This document shows positions 10,681-21,018 of a stretch of DNA of 64,000 nucleotides, in pieces. The first letter of the stretch is position 1. Each line of letters opens with the position of its first letter. The DNA lies in contig JASISA010000041.1 of the NCBI GenBank assembly GCA_031771865.1, forward strand, positions 2,666,001-2,730,000, read 5' to 3'. This DNA comes from Nothophaeocryptopus gaeumannii (lineage: Eukaryota; Ascomycota; Dothideomycetes; Mycosphaerellales; Mycosphaerellaceae). The notes below the pieces were generated by a model. That model saw only the letters and a program-made list of their open reading frames with translations. It was not told the DNA's origin and did no database searches. Both the position numbers and the translations under genes were made by a program.

Positions 10681-12533
10681 TTACACGCAGCGAAGAGATG
10701 CCGAGACTGTACTAGCAACATTTGAAAACCACCACTCTAGCATCGCCTCAATTCGAACATCATCTGGTCTCGCAGCACTTGCTTCGTAGATGCTCACATA
10801 TTGGCAATCGTTGGATGTCGAGTTGCGCAGAATGTACGTTGTAGGCAGCGGATAGGAGATTGGGTCCGCCTTGTCCATTCGCCATTGTCCCAGGACTTCT
10901 CGTCCAGGGAAAAACATGAGACCAATGCAGTGTTCATGTCCATTGCGGAGGATGGTGCATTTCTGAAAGCTCGAGTAGTTGGATGTATTCACCTGGCTCC
11001 AGTATAGCTGCCTTATAGGTTCTTGGAGAGGGCAAGCGAAGGTGGGATCCTGAAAAGTCTGCCCACCCAGATCTTCGGCCACGGGCGCTGAGCTGGCCGG
11101 TATAGAATCCTCACATTGTACGCCAATCCGTAACACGCGGTCGAGGGGTCCGCGTTCGTTCACGTAGATCTGCGTAACCTTTGACGTCGAGCTGTTGGTG
11201 AGGCTTTGAAAGGTGTAGCGTGCTCGATATCCCTTCGGAACGAACCACCCGGAGCTTTTTATCAAACGCTCTTCGGAGCTTTTGCACTGAACGACGAGGG
11301 ATATGCACGGGTTTTGCGTACAAGCTGGTGCCCCCGTGTCACACCGGATGAGAACATCGGCAAGAGAGTAGTCCGAGCCAAGAGCAAAGTATTGCCAGAC
11401 CGCGTCGGACAAGGAGTCGTCAACTTTGCGATAGAATTCGCGCTGCACGGACACCTGCCCGCGATGTAGGAAAAGGGCGTGACTCTCTCCATCTCGGCTG
11501 ACAATAGTGATTCCATCGATGCCATCTCCGACATCGAGCCGTCTCATACGGACGATGTCTTGCGCTCGTCCAGCCAAGTTGTGGGTCGTGACAGGGAGGT
11601 TGTAGGCGTGGGCCGCTAGGACGTCTTCGTACTGAGGAGTATCCCACACGCAGACACGGGCAGATTCATCACCGTGAAATCCCATGTGGAGAGCAGAAAG
11701 ACCCTAAAAGATGTTAGAGACAAGATCTCCATGCAATACGTCGAGGAACTTACCTTCAAGCTGACAGACGTGTCTGAAACGTCCACTCGTCGGTACCAGT
11801 GCCCCTTTTTTATCCTGTTCGATTGCAACGTAGTCGTCGTCGCATGTATGTCAACGCATGTGACATCATCGTATACTTGTGTAACATCTCTGCGCACGAG
11901 GTCATTTCCGACTCGTACTGCCAGGGCACATTCAAGGTTCACCAGAAGCGGCTGTCCTAGTAGGCTTTTACGGGTGAAGCTCATCGCTTCGTGTCCCAAT
12001 GTGTCGAGTGATGTGGTTTCTTCTGGCGGTTCTGATAGTGATTGGAATTCGCAAAGTGCTTTCTTAGTAGCCACCAGAGCGCAGATCCGGGTAAAGTAGG
12101 AAGGCGACGAGTAGTGAAGAATGCTTTCCTGCAGCTCCGGTGGTAACAAGTCCATGTGGAAGAAGATTGGATCCTGGAACACGCCCTTTCCATGTGGAAA
12201 AAGCAGTGGGAACGCCGTGTCTATAACGCGTTTCCTTCGCCGGCTCTCCATCGACCTTGAGGGAGGCCATAGAAAGCCGAGAGTTTCGGCGAGTACAAGA
12301 ATTCGTTCCAGTAGCGTACATTGACTCATACAACTTTCTAGCTCTTTGCGCAGAAACTTGTAGCAGCTGCGGTGTATTGCGTAGGCCTTTCGAGAGCCCA
12401 TAGGTACCACGCGGAAATCGAGCAGTGGCTGAGGCTCAACTGCGTTCGGTATCAGGACAAGTGCCGTCGCATCTGGGGTATGAAAGCAGAGAATGCAGCA
12501 ACGCTCCTGAAGACATATGTATTTGGATGCCAT
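10681..12533 (-). CDS. F-box-like protein of unknown function
   Basis: Model: complement(join(10681..11703, 11754..12533)), 600 residues. The 50-nt intron (11704..11753, donor GTAAGT, acceptor CTTTTAG) joins VSLK to GLSALHMGFHGDESARVC in phase. A Cys/His-containing N-terminus (residues C7, C12, C13, C16 and H-x2-C later) is followed by an F-box-like helix pair, MDLLPPELQESILHYSS and FTRICALVATKK (about 130-160). The long C-terminal half resembles the beta-rich part of many ascomycete F-box-like hypotheticals (GLSALH... GHWYRR). If a true F-box, it would bind Skp1 in an SCF ligase; that is inference. Very similar architecture is common and usually species-variable in filamentous ascomycetes. 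Confidence 0.7.
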
Positions 12534-13100
12534 AGCGCGCCGACGGAGATAGTAGACCAGAAGAAGGTCGCCAAAGCAACGAACGAAGCATACAACCTGG
12601 AGAAGGGATGTATGATTTCCGTTACCAAGACGCTAAGCTAATTTAGAATTAGCTCCTTTCTTGCTGAGATGAGTCTCTTCCCGCTGTGGAACGTCGAACT
12701 AGAACAAGCGACAAGAACGAAGGTAAGAGAAGATAGCCGGCTGCTGGAGGCAAGAAAGTCCAAATAATCAAGTAGGAAGTGCTATGTACGTGCGAAACCT
12801 ATCAGCGGTTCGGCCTAATTGGAGCTAGCTCGATGACGGAGTTAATCTATTTTCGCGCCAGAGGGCGTTGGCCGACGACCGCTCCGATCGCTCCATAGGC
12901 CGTCCCGTGTCACACCTGGGCACCTGGGGAAGGGAAGGGGAAGGGTCGAGACCACCCCCACACACCAATCAATACGAGTAGGTGCTGTATAAGAGACAAC
13001 TGAGATCAGAGCAATGATCAGCATGATAAAATTGAGTGTAGAGTGTAGAGGCTAATAGTACATATAGAAACGTCCGGCCTTCACCAAATCCCCTCAAACA
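12534..13100. other. intergenic, nothing recognised
   Basis: Promoter region of the F-box-like gene and 3' flank of the next minus-strand gene. A short near-duplicate GAGTGTAGAGTGTAGAGG lies near 13034. No gene supported. Confidence 0.5.
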
Positions 13101-14081
13101 CTACGAGTCGCCTGGTAGAAGCGGAACCCAATGATCCTGATGCTGGATGAAGACGCGTGCCTCGCGCACATTGATCGCCAACCATGCGTTATTCACCCAA
13201 AGGTAGCGATTGTCATCTGAAAGCTTTGCCCCAGGAGCTCGCACCGCCTGGGACCTTCCAGCATATGTGATTGCCATTCGCCGAATATGGGCAGCCCAAA
13301 CGCCTTTCCGCGATTCGAGGGGGCTGACTGGCAGGTACGCTCTCTGGGGCGGTGGTGCGGGAACTTGGTGCGTTACTCGGCAGCGTCCTTGACACCGGGG
13401 CAGGCGCTGGAAAATTCGGTCTCCTGTGGACTTGTTAGCTAAAAAGTCATGCTCCGTAAACGAAGAGAGCCCGTACAAGTAGTCTTTTAAAGCAAGTCCC
13501 TGCTCGCCTACAGGCGCTTGATGGAGCACGCTTCGCCAATCGCCCATGAATTGCTGACTGCCTTTTGGATCTGCAGCATCCACCCAATAGCGCGGGTTTG
13601 GGTCCTGATCGCCGGAAAAGGGTTCAAAAGCGCCGCCTCTGTACATGTGCCATCGCCACTGAGTGCCTACGACGCACAGGGCGAAAACGACATTAGAGTG
13701 CGTAACCCCAGAGCGAACATATGCCTCGCAAGCAGTCAAGCCCTGCACCGTGACTTCATCATATTGATCGCGTCCAACGTGAGCACCTTTAGCCTCTACG
13801 AATACGAGGGTAAAGGCTCGATGATTGCGGCTCTTGTCGAAGAAGTCGAGTGCGAAGTCAACTCTGCGCCGTTTGACTTCCGAGTTGACATCCGAGTCCG
13901 GGGGTATCTGATCCCTAATGGCGATAGCATAGCCCGAGTTAGTGGCGAGAGCTGTAAGGAACTGTTTCCAGAAGTCCACGCTTTGCCATTCATTGGCCCC
14001 TGGGGCATTTGCTGCTTGATACAGGTCACGCAGATCGTTCCTAGCGTCGACCAAAGTCCATTGAGCATTCGTATTACTCAT
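13101..14081 (-). CDS. PD-(D/E)XK nuclease-like protein, function unknown
   Basis: 326 residues from the ATG at 14079-14081 (MSNTNAQWTLVDARNDLRDL). The frame is open 39 codons further upstream, but that extension is hydrophobic and looks like a leader. The pattern RRVDFALDFF, about 20 residues, then TLVFVEAKG gives Asp75, Glu96 and Lys98 in the order D-x(n)-E-x-K expected for a restriction-endonuclease-like fold. The helix after it (YDEVTVQGLTACEAYV) fits the same fold. The second half (DYLYGLSSFTEHDFL, then a Pro-rich linker and a Trp-rich end WVNNAWLAINVREARVFIQHQDHW) is not recognised. Single exon. Catalysis is inferred from the motif only; related fungal proteins are uncharacterised. A 203-residue frame on the plus strand of the same DNA is a shadow. 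Confidence 0.65.
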   Translation of the reverse strand: MSNTNAQWTLVDARNDLRDLYQAANAPGANEWQSVDFWKQFLTALATNSGYAIAIRDQIPPDSDVNSEVKRRRVDFALDFFDKSRNHRAFTLVFVEAKGAHVGRDQYDEVTVQGLTACEAYVRSGVTHSNVVFALCVVGTQWRWHMYRGGAFEPFSGDQDPNPRYWVDAADPKGSQQFMGDWRSVLHQAPVGEQGLALKDYLYGLSSFTEHDFLANKSTGDRIFQRLPRCQGRCRVTHQVPAPPPQRAYLPVSPLESRKGVWAAHIRRMAITYAGRSQAVRAPGAKLSDDNRYLWVNNAWLAINVREARVFIQHQDHWVPLLPGDS

Positions 14082-14800
14082 GACGAGCAATTCCTGGTGA
14101 GAGACGAATTTCTTCAGGGAGACTTGTAGTGGCGGTTGATTGAGGAGATGAAAATGAATGTATGCTATTGTACGTAGGAGAACGGGCAACGACAGCAAAT
14201 AAATATACCAACGAAATCTACTAGCGTCTTCAACATCGCAAGATTAGGCAGGTCTATGGCGGCCGCGCAGCGCGCGCTCGATCAGGCTCTAGCGCCGGAT
14301 TTCCTACTTCTAACGTTCAGGTTGTGATGTAAGCATGCAAGCCAATATTGCATGCTCTGATAGATGAGCACGCGCCAAAGTTCCCATGGAGAGAACAGGG
14401 TTCCATTTTCTGAATCCCGAGGCGTAGCGTAATATGAAGTTAAGCTTGAAAATATCCTACTCAAGTATACTATTAGGCTATATATAAGTTATAGGGAATA
14501 TATAGGCGCTAGCCTAGTATTAGATAAAGAGGTTAAAGTATAGAGGCTCGTCAGTCTGAAGAGAGGAAGCTATTAACTAGATATGTGGACTTCGGGAATT
14601 GCACCTTAAGCCACATCTGGCTCGAGATCACGTACACGCCGCCGCTTAGAAAGGCAGCGAAGATGGGCGACGAAAGGAAACTTCGAGCTGTGAGTATTGC
14701 TCGAGGAAATGTTCTTCATCAAACTTTTGCCTAGTGAGTGAATGTGTCTTTTCGGTAACCTTCGGTCCCGATGCCAAGGCGACAAGGGTATCAATGGCGG
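14082..14800. other. intergenic with an AT-rich, TpA-rich patch
   Basis: Between about 14455 and 14560 the sequence turns A+T-rich with many TA dinucleotides (ACTATTAGGCTATATATAAG and similar), unlike its surroundings. This is compatible with an old remnant of a repeat mutated by RIP. No open frame or terminal repeats remain. The rest of the interval shows nothing. Confidence 0.4.
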
Positions 14801-16090
14801 TCATGACAATCTTTCTTCCAAGTGCACCTTCGTTCGGAAATCAGCAGGTAATGACACTTCGAGCAGACTGAGATTCTTCGACAGGTCGCTCAGACTGGTT
14901 TTGTGGTCCGGCGGAAGCGTATAGGCATCTCCATCAGTCAGATGATGAGCGCCTTGACCCTCGCCGTGAAGCGTGCATGTTCCAGTGAGAACAACTGCAT
15001 TGATGTTAGCGAAACGGACAGCAGAAGCACTCTACCTTGGCAATACAACTCACAGGTGAACAGAATATCGGAATCATGGCTTGTTACCACGCTACCTTCA
15101 CGGTTTCCTGCCACAGGACGAGCGACTCTCACGGTTGCAACACCCTGTGTACCCTTTCCGATACCAGTGTCGCGCGCCTCAAATCCAGGTATTCTCCAGT
15201 CGCACCAGACAGCGTCCTTTGCAAGACTATGCACAAAACGCTGACCTTCCCATTCCCTATCCGGACGACGATTGGGTGTTGGCAACTCCATCTCATGGTC
15301 AATAGTCGTGATATGCTCAGCCGGCACACCGATCTCAATCACCTGCAAGTTCTCTGATGACTCCAGCACACGATGCCGGATCTGTGGCGGTTGAATGACA
15401 CAATCGCCAGCGCTTAGAGTGAACGGCGGTCCTTGGTCTTCATACACGAGACGTACCCATCCAGCGTAGCAGTAGATGAGCTGGAATCCGATTGCATGGT
15501 AATGAACCTTGTCTGGTACAGGTCCGGCGTCTGGAATTCGAATGTGTGAGGCAATAATGGCGCCACCAAGTCTAGAGGGTATGAGGTCTCGGTAATGCAT
15601 GCCAGCACGACCTACAACCCAAGGTGCATTGTCCTTGAGACGGCGTGTGGCGAAGGCGTGTTGAGTAGGCGGCTGCGGGAATTGGATGTTGGCCGTGGCG
15701 AACTCGATTCGAGTGCCAGACGGTGACACTAGAGATTGCTGGTCTCGGTGTTCATGGCAGAGGAGACGGACGGTGCCAGGATTCGTATTAGCCGCTTTGT
15801 CGAGACGCAGGCGCAGGCCGTGTCCTGATATGGCCACGACTTGAGGATCGTCAGCTGGATACTAAAGGGTGGTCATTAGCCAAATCTCGAAGACAACTTG
15901 ATGGTTACCTGATCAAGTCCGAGATCTACACTGCACCTACAATCTGGTCCATGCGAAAGCCGAGAGCTTCAGATGTCCAAAAGGCAACGTCCTCTGCTAT
16001 GCCTTTCGACGGCAGTAGCATCTCGGCTGAGGCAATCACTACCTTCTTTGCCGTGCCATTGGTGCCACTCATTCCTTCTGTTGATTTCAT
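14801..16090 (-). CDS. VOC-like domain fused to a double cupin
   Basis: Model: complement(join(14801..14994, 15054..15861, 15941..16090)), 383 residues. Introns: 79 nt (15862..15940, donor GTAGGT, branch CTAATGAC) and 59 nt (14995..15053, donor GTGAGT). Splicing yields FRMDQI-YPADDPQVVAISG and SDILFT-FVLTGTCTLHGEG, each completing a domain. The N-terminal part (about 15-70: KKVVIASAEMLLPSKG, FWTSEALGFRMDQ, SGHGLRLRLDK) looks like a glyoxalase/VOC half-domain. Cupin 1 holds metal-ligand-like His residues in KVHYHAIGFQ and QIRHRVLES. Cupin 2 (LTGTCTLHGEGQGAHHLTDG) has its own His cluster. Small-molecule oxygenase, isomerase or epimerase activity is possible; no substrate can be named. An alternative start is the ATG six codons in (16072). 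Confidence 0.75.
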
Positions 16091-16793
16091 GATGTAGTAA
16101 ATGCGGGCAGTATGTGATGGGTTGGATGGTATTCGGTAAAGTCGAGCTGATGAGAGGCGCCGTTCTCATCCAAACAGAGTTTCATCGTGCAGATGTACTG
16201 CATAAGAGCCTTCGGTTACGGTCCGCTCCCTGCGTATGCCGATACATGTCTGCCATTGTCTACCAGAAGATGCACGATAGGCCAAAAGATTCCAGAGCTG
16301 TCCTGCTGCCTTAGAATTGAAGCGAAATGGTGCCGGCGTAGCTATCACGGATAAATCGGTTGACCTACCTCGTTGTTATCAATCTAAGAATTGTCCATTC
16401 CACGAGCAGAGTTAGGTAAAGCCGGAGAGCAGGCTGCGGAGACAGATACTTGCCAGGGAATAGGAATTCAGAGACTTGGGTACGGGAGTATGGCAGCAAG
16501 CGCACGGGCGGGCAATGGTGTGCCCTTGTAAGCGTAGTGATGGACCGCACTGGCGTAATTTAGGTCGAAGACGTCTGATTTCAGCGTTCCAATCATGATA
16601 ATTGGTCAAGGGGAAGTCAACGTCGATGTTGTTGGCGGACGCGACGCGATGAGGCCAAGGACAGAGACAGGTAAGCACGAGTTAGTGCCAAGCATTTGAG
16701 CCTTGTGGCCTTACGAACACGATGACTTCCTCTGTCTAACGACCCACGATTGTGTCGGAGTAATAGTTATCAATCTGAGCCATCTAAATACCC
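16091..16793. other. intergenic, nothing recognised
   Basis: Promoter side of the VOC-cupin gene and the region beyond the truncated end of the carboxylesterase pseudogene. The missing C-terminal esterase sequence was looked for here and not found. Small frames only. Confidence 0.45.
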
Positions 16794-18310
16794 CTAGATC
16801 GATGTGAAGAGCTCCACCTGCCATTGTTCGAAGATCGGTTTCCACGCCGGCATTCCATAATTCATCAGAGCAGCTGAGAACCAGGACGAAGGACAAGAGA
16901 TGGCGAAGTCGCCGAACATGGCTGCATCCTGCAACAGCATCGAGTTGAAGTCCGAGCCTGGATAGAGTTGGAATAGACGATTGAATAATGACTGTTTAGT
17001 ATACGGAAATAGATTCTTCAACATCTGCATCAGTTCGGCCTCAGTCTTGATAGTCCTATTAGCGAAGGCTAAGCCTTCGTTGCCTTCCTGCTTATGAGCA
17101 GTGGGACTTTGGTGAAGTAACCCAATTTGAACTCGTTGCTCGGAAGGTCCCGGATAAAACTGCCATCAACGTACGGGCCCAAGAAGAAATCCCCGAAACC
17201 GTAATCGCCGTTTTGGTACGCTGTTATGTAAGTCTTCTGTGTCGCATTTGCGGAGGTCAATAGGCGAAAGTTGACGAAGACAGTCGAGGTCATGACAGCC
17301 AGATGCGTTGCAGAGCGCATCAAATTGCTTCTCTAGCGTTGAGACGTCGTGATATGGCTGCATCCACGGATACTCTGGCGTAATAATCAGCCAACGACAG
17401 AAGCAAATGAGGACAAAACAGCAATTAGACATACCAGCAATGGCAGCTCGGAATGGCGGGCTGGTATCACCGCCATACATAATCATCTGATTAGCGACGG
17501 AACCGCCACCGGCACTTCCTCCGATTATAGCGACCTTACAAGGATCCCCTCCGAACTTGCTGATATGGCGCTGTACCCACGTCAAAGCAGCTCTGTGATC
17601 AAGTAAGCCTGCGTTTGCGGCGCCATCCGCCAACATCTTGGATGCACCGAGGAAACTGTAAGCTCCCAGGCGATACTGTATGGTAACATAGAGGAGATTT
17701 ACGCGTGACTGGTACACCAGTGCATTGCCTGGCCATCATGACGGGAACTGTATCGGTGTGCCTGGTGGCGGTGGTTGAGAAGAGCCTATGGTGTATCCTA
17801 CGTGATTGTCAATCGCCGCGTTCTAAAGACAGTAATTATAGTGCCAGAACTTACCGGCCCCGTGTATCTGGACCATGACAGGAAGATTGGAAGACGCTGG
17901 CTTAGCTGGGGCTAAGACGTTGAGGAGAAGACAATCGCCGTCCTCAGTGCTGCTGGGTCCAGGGGTTTTCCGAACGAGGGCCGGATAGCCCTGCATACAT
18001 TTAGGTCCTGGCTTTGACGCATCCGTGGTCTGAATAGCACTGTAGTTGTTCTTGGACTCGATAGCCTAAGATGGCTGCCACCGGAGCTCCCCAAGCGGAG
18101 CTTGAGCACAACGCATGCCGTACCAGTTGACGATCCTATACAAGCGTCAGCTCATTTTCCCAGAGTCATCTAGTTCGTAGCTAACCCAAATGTAGCATTG
18201 TAGTATCCCGCATACCGAGCGTAGCCACGGTCGACAACAGGGGTATGCTTCTGCGACCGAGCCAGTGTTAAGGTAGGTATCAGACCGGAGAGGATGTATG
18301 TAGACCACAT
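16794..18310 (-). pseudogene. carboxylesterase (type B) pseudogene
   Basis: Relic of a secreted carboxylesterase/lipase. Exon 1 (18186..18310) starts MWSTYILSGLIPTLTLA, a signal peptide. Introns 18136..18185, 17798..17854 and 17375..17434 are intact. Family blocks are obvious: NWYGMRCAQAPLGELRWQP, EDGDCLLLNVLAP, YVTIQYRLGAYSFLG, TWVQRHISKFGGDP, and the elbow GGSAGGGSV, where a Glu/Asp is normal at the first variable site. Lesions: TAG at 18066-18068, TGA at 17736-17738, one extra base near 17241-17252 (DLRK-C shifts away from NATQKTYITAYQNGDYGFG), and one missing base near 17081-17091 that restores the frame for NEGLAFANRTIKTEAELMQ. The end (WQVELFTSI, 16794) is about 100-150 residues short of the family. 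Not functional unless annotated otherwise by transcripts. Confidence 0.85.
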
Positions 18311-19014
18311 CTTGTCTTGCAGCCAAAAGAGACACCAAGAGAGAGAGAGTAACCTTGGCGTAGGAGAAACGGTTTCAGCAACGAGTCTGCGGCAGTCATG
18401 TTATTTGTAGCCATCGTCCAATGTTGTTCTCGCCATGACGCTGTTTCTGCATCAGGAAACGATGATACCGCATCGGCGTAAAGGATCTAGTCCCAGCTCC
18501 AGGCAAGGCCATCTACTCGTCGCTTTGGTGGACATTTCGCTGAAAGCAACCTAAAAAGACTGCCCTGCACGTGGGCAGCATGGTGTTTGATGAGGCTGAG
18601 AAGGATTGATATGGAGTCGTTTTTACGACGTGAAAAGAAGACAGGTTTCCGCTATTGCGATTATCATGCGATGGAGCTGTGTGCTTCTTCTCCGAGTCTC
18701 AGTCTAGCATTCCAAGCTAATGTGGCATTCGGGTGGTCCAGCAGGCAAGGCGCGCATTTTCAAGGTCTTGTTGGCGTCTGTATCCGCGGTGAGGATGGCA
18801 AAGTGCATATCGAGCGCAAGAGTCTGCGTAACTGCTCTTCATGAGGCAGTGTAGCACCCGATTTCAGCGACACGCCTTTCACATGCATGTTATTGTTGAC
18901 TTTCAAAAGGCGTGGCATTGGTTGTGGTGAGGTTCAGGTGAGGTCATCCGCCAACCAATCACGCTCCGCAAGCCCAAAGTCGACCTCCACGTCCTCGAGA
19001 CACGCCCGTCAACC
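18311..19014. other. divergent intergenic region, pseudogene / TFB1
   Basis: Contains the former esterase promoter and the TFB1 promoter and leader. A plus-strand frame at 18587-18844 shows no family features. Nothing else seen. Confidence 0.45.
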
Positions 19015-21018
19015 ATGCCTCCTACAATCGCGACCGCGCAGTACAGGAAGAAGGATGGTACCCTCACCGTCGCCGAGGACAAGAAATATGTGTTCTGGAC
19101 CCCGGCCGCGCCGCCATCATCACCGCCCTCGGTGACAATACCCGTCGCCGACATCACGAACCTCCAACAGACCCCGGCCACCTCCAAGGCGATCGCGCTG
19201 AAGATAGTCGTGAAGGATGACAGCTTCGTGTTTACGTTCAATCACAAGGAGAAGGCGCGTAAAGAGCAAGAGACTGTCACAGATGTCTTGAGAAATATCA
19301 TCGCGGCGAATAAGGCCAAGGACACGAGTCAACTAGCCACCCCGACAGCAGGCACGCCAGGAGCAGGGACACCACAGCCTGGCGCGCGAGGCGAAGATGG
19401 CGGGCAGAGCGCGGCGATGGCCATCGCTAAGGCCGTATCCTCCTCGAAAGCGGCGGATGAGGCGTGGTATGACGATGCGAAGCTGAAGTCGGACTTCAAC
19501 CTCCAGCGATCGCTGCTCGAGTCAAATCGAACTCTGCAGGAGCGCTTCAATCAGGCGTTGAAAGACAAGCCGGAGAGTGTATCAATATCACAGTTCACGT
19601 CTCAATTCTGGTCAGCGCGGTTACATCTACTGCGAGCTCACGCTATCGAGAAAGCGCAGAGGCAGGGAGAGTACAATGTACTGCCTGAGATCAAGTTCGT
19701 GCGCAAGCCGGCGGAGAAAGAGGGCGAGCCGGATACAAAGCAGCTGCAGATCACGAAAGAACAGATTCATATAATTTTCAAGCAGTATCCGATTGTGAAA
19801 GAAGCGTACAATGACAATGTACCGCCTCTCAGCCAAGGCGAGTTCTGGACGAAGTTCTTTGGCAGTCGACTTCTCAAGAAGCTGAAAGGCGAGAAAATCA
19901 CGCAACAAGATCCACCAGATCGAGTACTGGATAAGTACCTTGATCGACAGGAGAGTGGTCCGGCAAGCATTGCGCACATCCCGCACTGGATGGATCTGGA
20001 GGGTAATGAGCAGAATCATAGTCAGCGCAAAGGCAACAGACCAGATGAGGATATGCGACCGAGTTCATACGACAAAGTCCCGATCCTACGCGTGTTGAAC
20101 AACCTCTCCGAGAAGATGATGGCGCATGTTGCACCGGAAGACAGCGAAGCGCACGCTCCGATCGGTATGGACGAGGAGACTTACGAACAGCTGCGACTTC
20201 GAGATCTTGCTCTGGAAGAGAGCGACACCAGAGTGAAGCTGAGCGTCAAGGAGCAACAACGTTACGTCGGGGGCGAACGAGACGATTTGTCTGCCGATGC
20301 GAAGCTGTACGCCAAGCAAGATCCAGCCAAGGTCCTCTCATCATTGAACGGCACCCTGCAGCCAACGAAGCTTGGCAGTGATGAGCGAGGTACCCTTCGA
20401 TTGAACAACGTAATTGGCTACCAGACCGACGACGACTCCGACTCAGACGATGACACGCCTTCACGCCAAGCCAACGGCACCACGGCGAAGAAGAAGTCGG
20501 TCAAGATAGGCTCGTACAAGGCAATGACAGACGCGTCGAAAGGCATCATGTCCTCCATCAAGCAACGGCGAGACGCGAGCTCTTCCGATCCAAAAGCCCT
20601 AAACGGTCTTTCGCAAAACACTTTCGATACGCTCACAATGACTCACAACACAACGACGGAATTTCTGCACTACTTCTGGTCCCTCTTCCTCTCCGGCGAT
20701 GCTTCGCGAACAGCCGAGCTCGCGCAGCTGGTCTCAACCCTCGATCGAAGTTTGGATCGCATCAACGCAGTTGGCGGGCAAGCCGAGGCGGAGCGAGAAA
20801 AGAAGATTGAGAGCATCAAGAAGCAATTGCAAGAATACCACGAGCGCACAGGCAAGCGGCGCAAGGTCGATTGGGATGTAGTTGCTCCTGGAGGCAAGAA
20901 GGTGGTAGATGCGATGATCAAGCCGACAATACAGGCTCTTGCGCAGGCTACAAGTGCCTATCGGAAGGCTTTTGAGGAGCAGAGTAAGGAGGCTGCTGCT
21001 GCTGTTGGAGGTGGCTGA
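19015..21018 (+). CDS. TFB1: TFIIH core subunit p62 (RNA polymerase II transcription factor B subunit 1)
   Basis: Structural subunit of TFIIH, acting in promoter opening and nucleotide excision repair in the nucleus (known of the family). 667 residues in one exon. The N-terminal PH-like domain (about 1-100: RKKDGTLTVAEDKKYVFWTP, TSKAIALKIVVKDDSFVF) binds TFIIE and repair factors. The BSD1 domain (about 155-220) contains ISQFTSQFWSARLHLLRAHA. BSD2 (about 245-305) contains PPLSQGEFWTKFFGSRLLKK. A central acidic stretch DDDSDSDDD is followed by the C-terminal helical region that anchors to the XPD-type helicase side (FWSLFLSGDASRTAELAQL). Length and order match other fungal Tfb1 proteins. Confidence 0.95.
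   Translation: MPPTIATAQYRKKDGTLTVAEDKKYVFWTPAAPPSSPPSVTIPVADITNLQQTPATSKAIALKIVVKDDSFVFTFNHKEKARKEQETVTDVLRNIIAANKAKDTSQLATPTAGTPGAGTPQPGARGEDGGQSAAMAIAKAVSSSKAADEAWYDDAKLKSDFNLQRSLLESNRTLQERFNQALKDKPESVSISQFTSQFWSARLHLLRAHAIEKAQRQGEYNVLPEIKFVRKPAEKEGEPDTKQLQITKEQIHIIFKQYPIVKEAYNDNVPPLSQGEFWTKFFGSRLLKKLKGEKITQQDPPDRVLDKYLDRQESGPASIAHIPHWMDLEGNEQNHSQRKGNRPDEDMRPSSYDKVPILRVLNNLSEKMMAHVAPEDSEAHAPIGMDEETYEQLRLRDLALEESDTRVKLSVKEQQRYVGGERDDLSADAKLYAKQDPAKVLSSLNGTLQPTKLGSDERGTLRLNNVIGYQTDDDSDSDDDTPSRQANGTTAKKKSVKIGSYKAMTDASKGIMSSIKQRRDASSSDPKALNGLSQNTFDTLTMTHNTTTEFLHYFWSLFLSGDASRTAELAQLVSTLDRSLDRINAVGGQAEAEREKKIESIKKQLQEYHERTGKRRKVDWDVVAPGGKKVVDAMIKPTIQALAQATSAYRKAFEEQSKEAAAAVGGG

Noticed and set aside
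13518..14129. Plus-strand 203-residue frame
   Set aside because: Antisense to the minus-strand gene with the clearer PD-(D/E)XK pattern.
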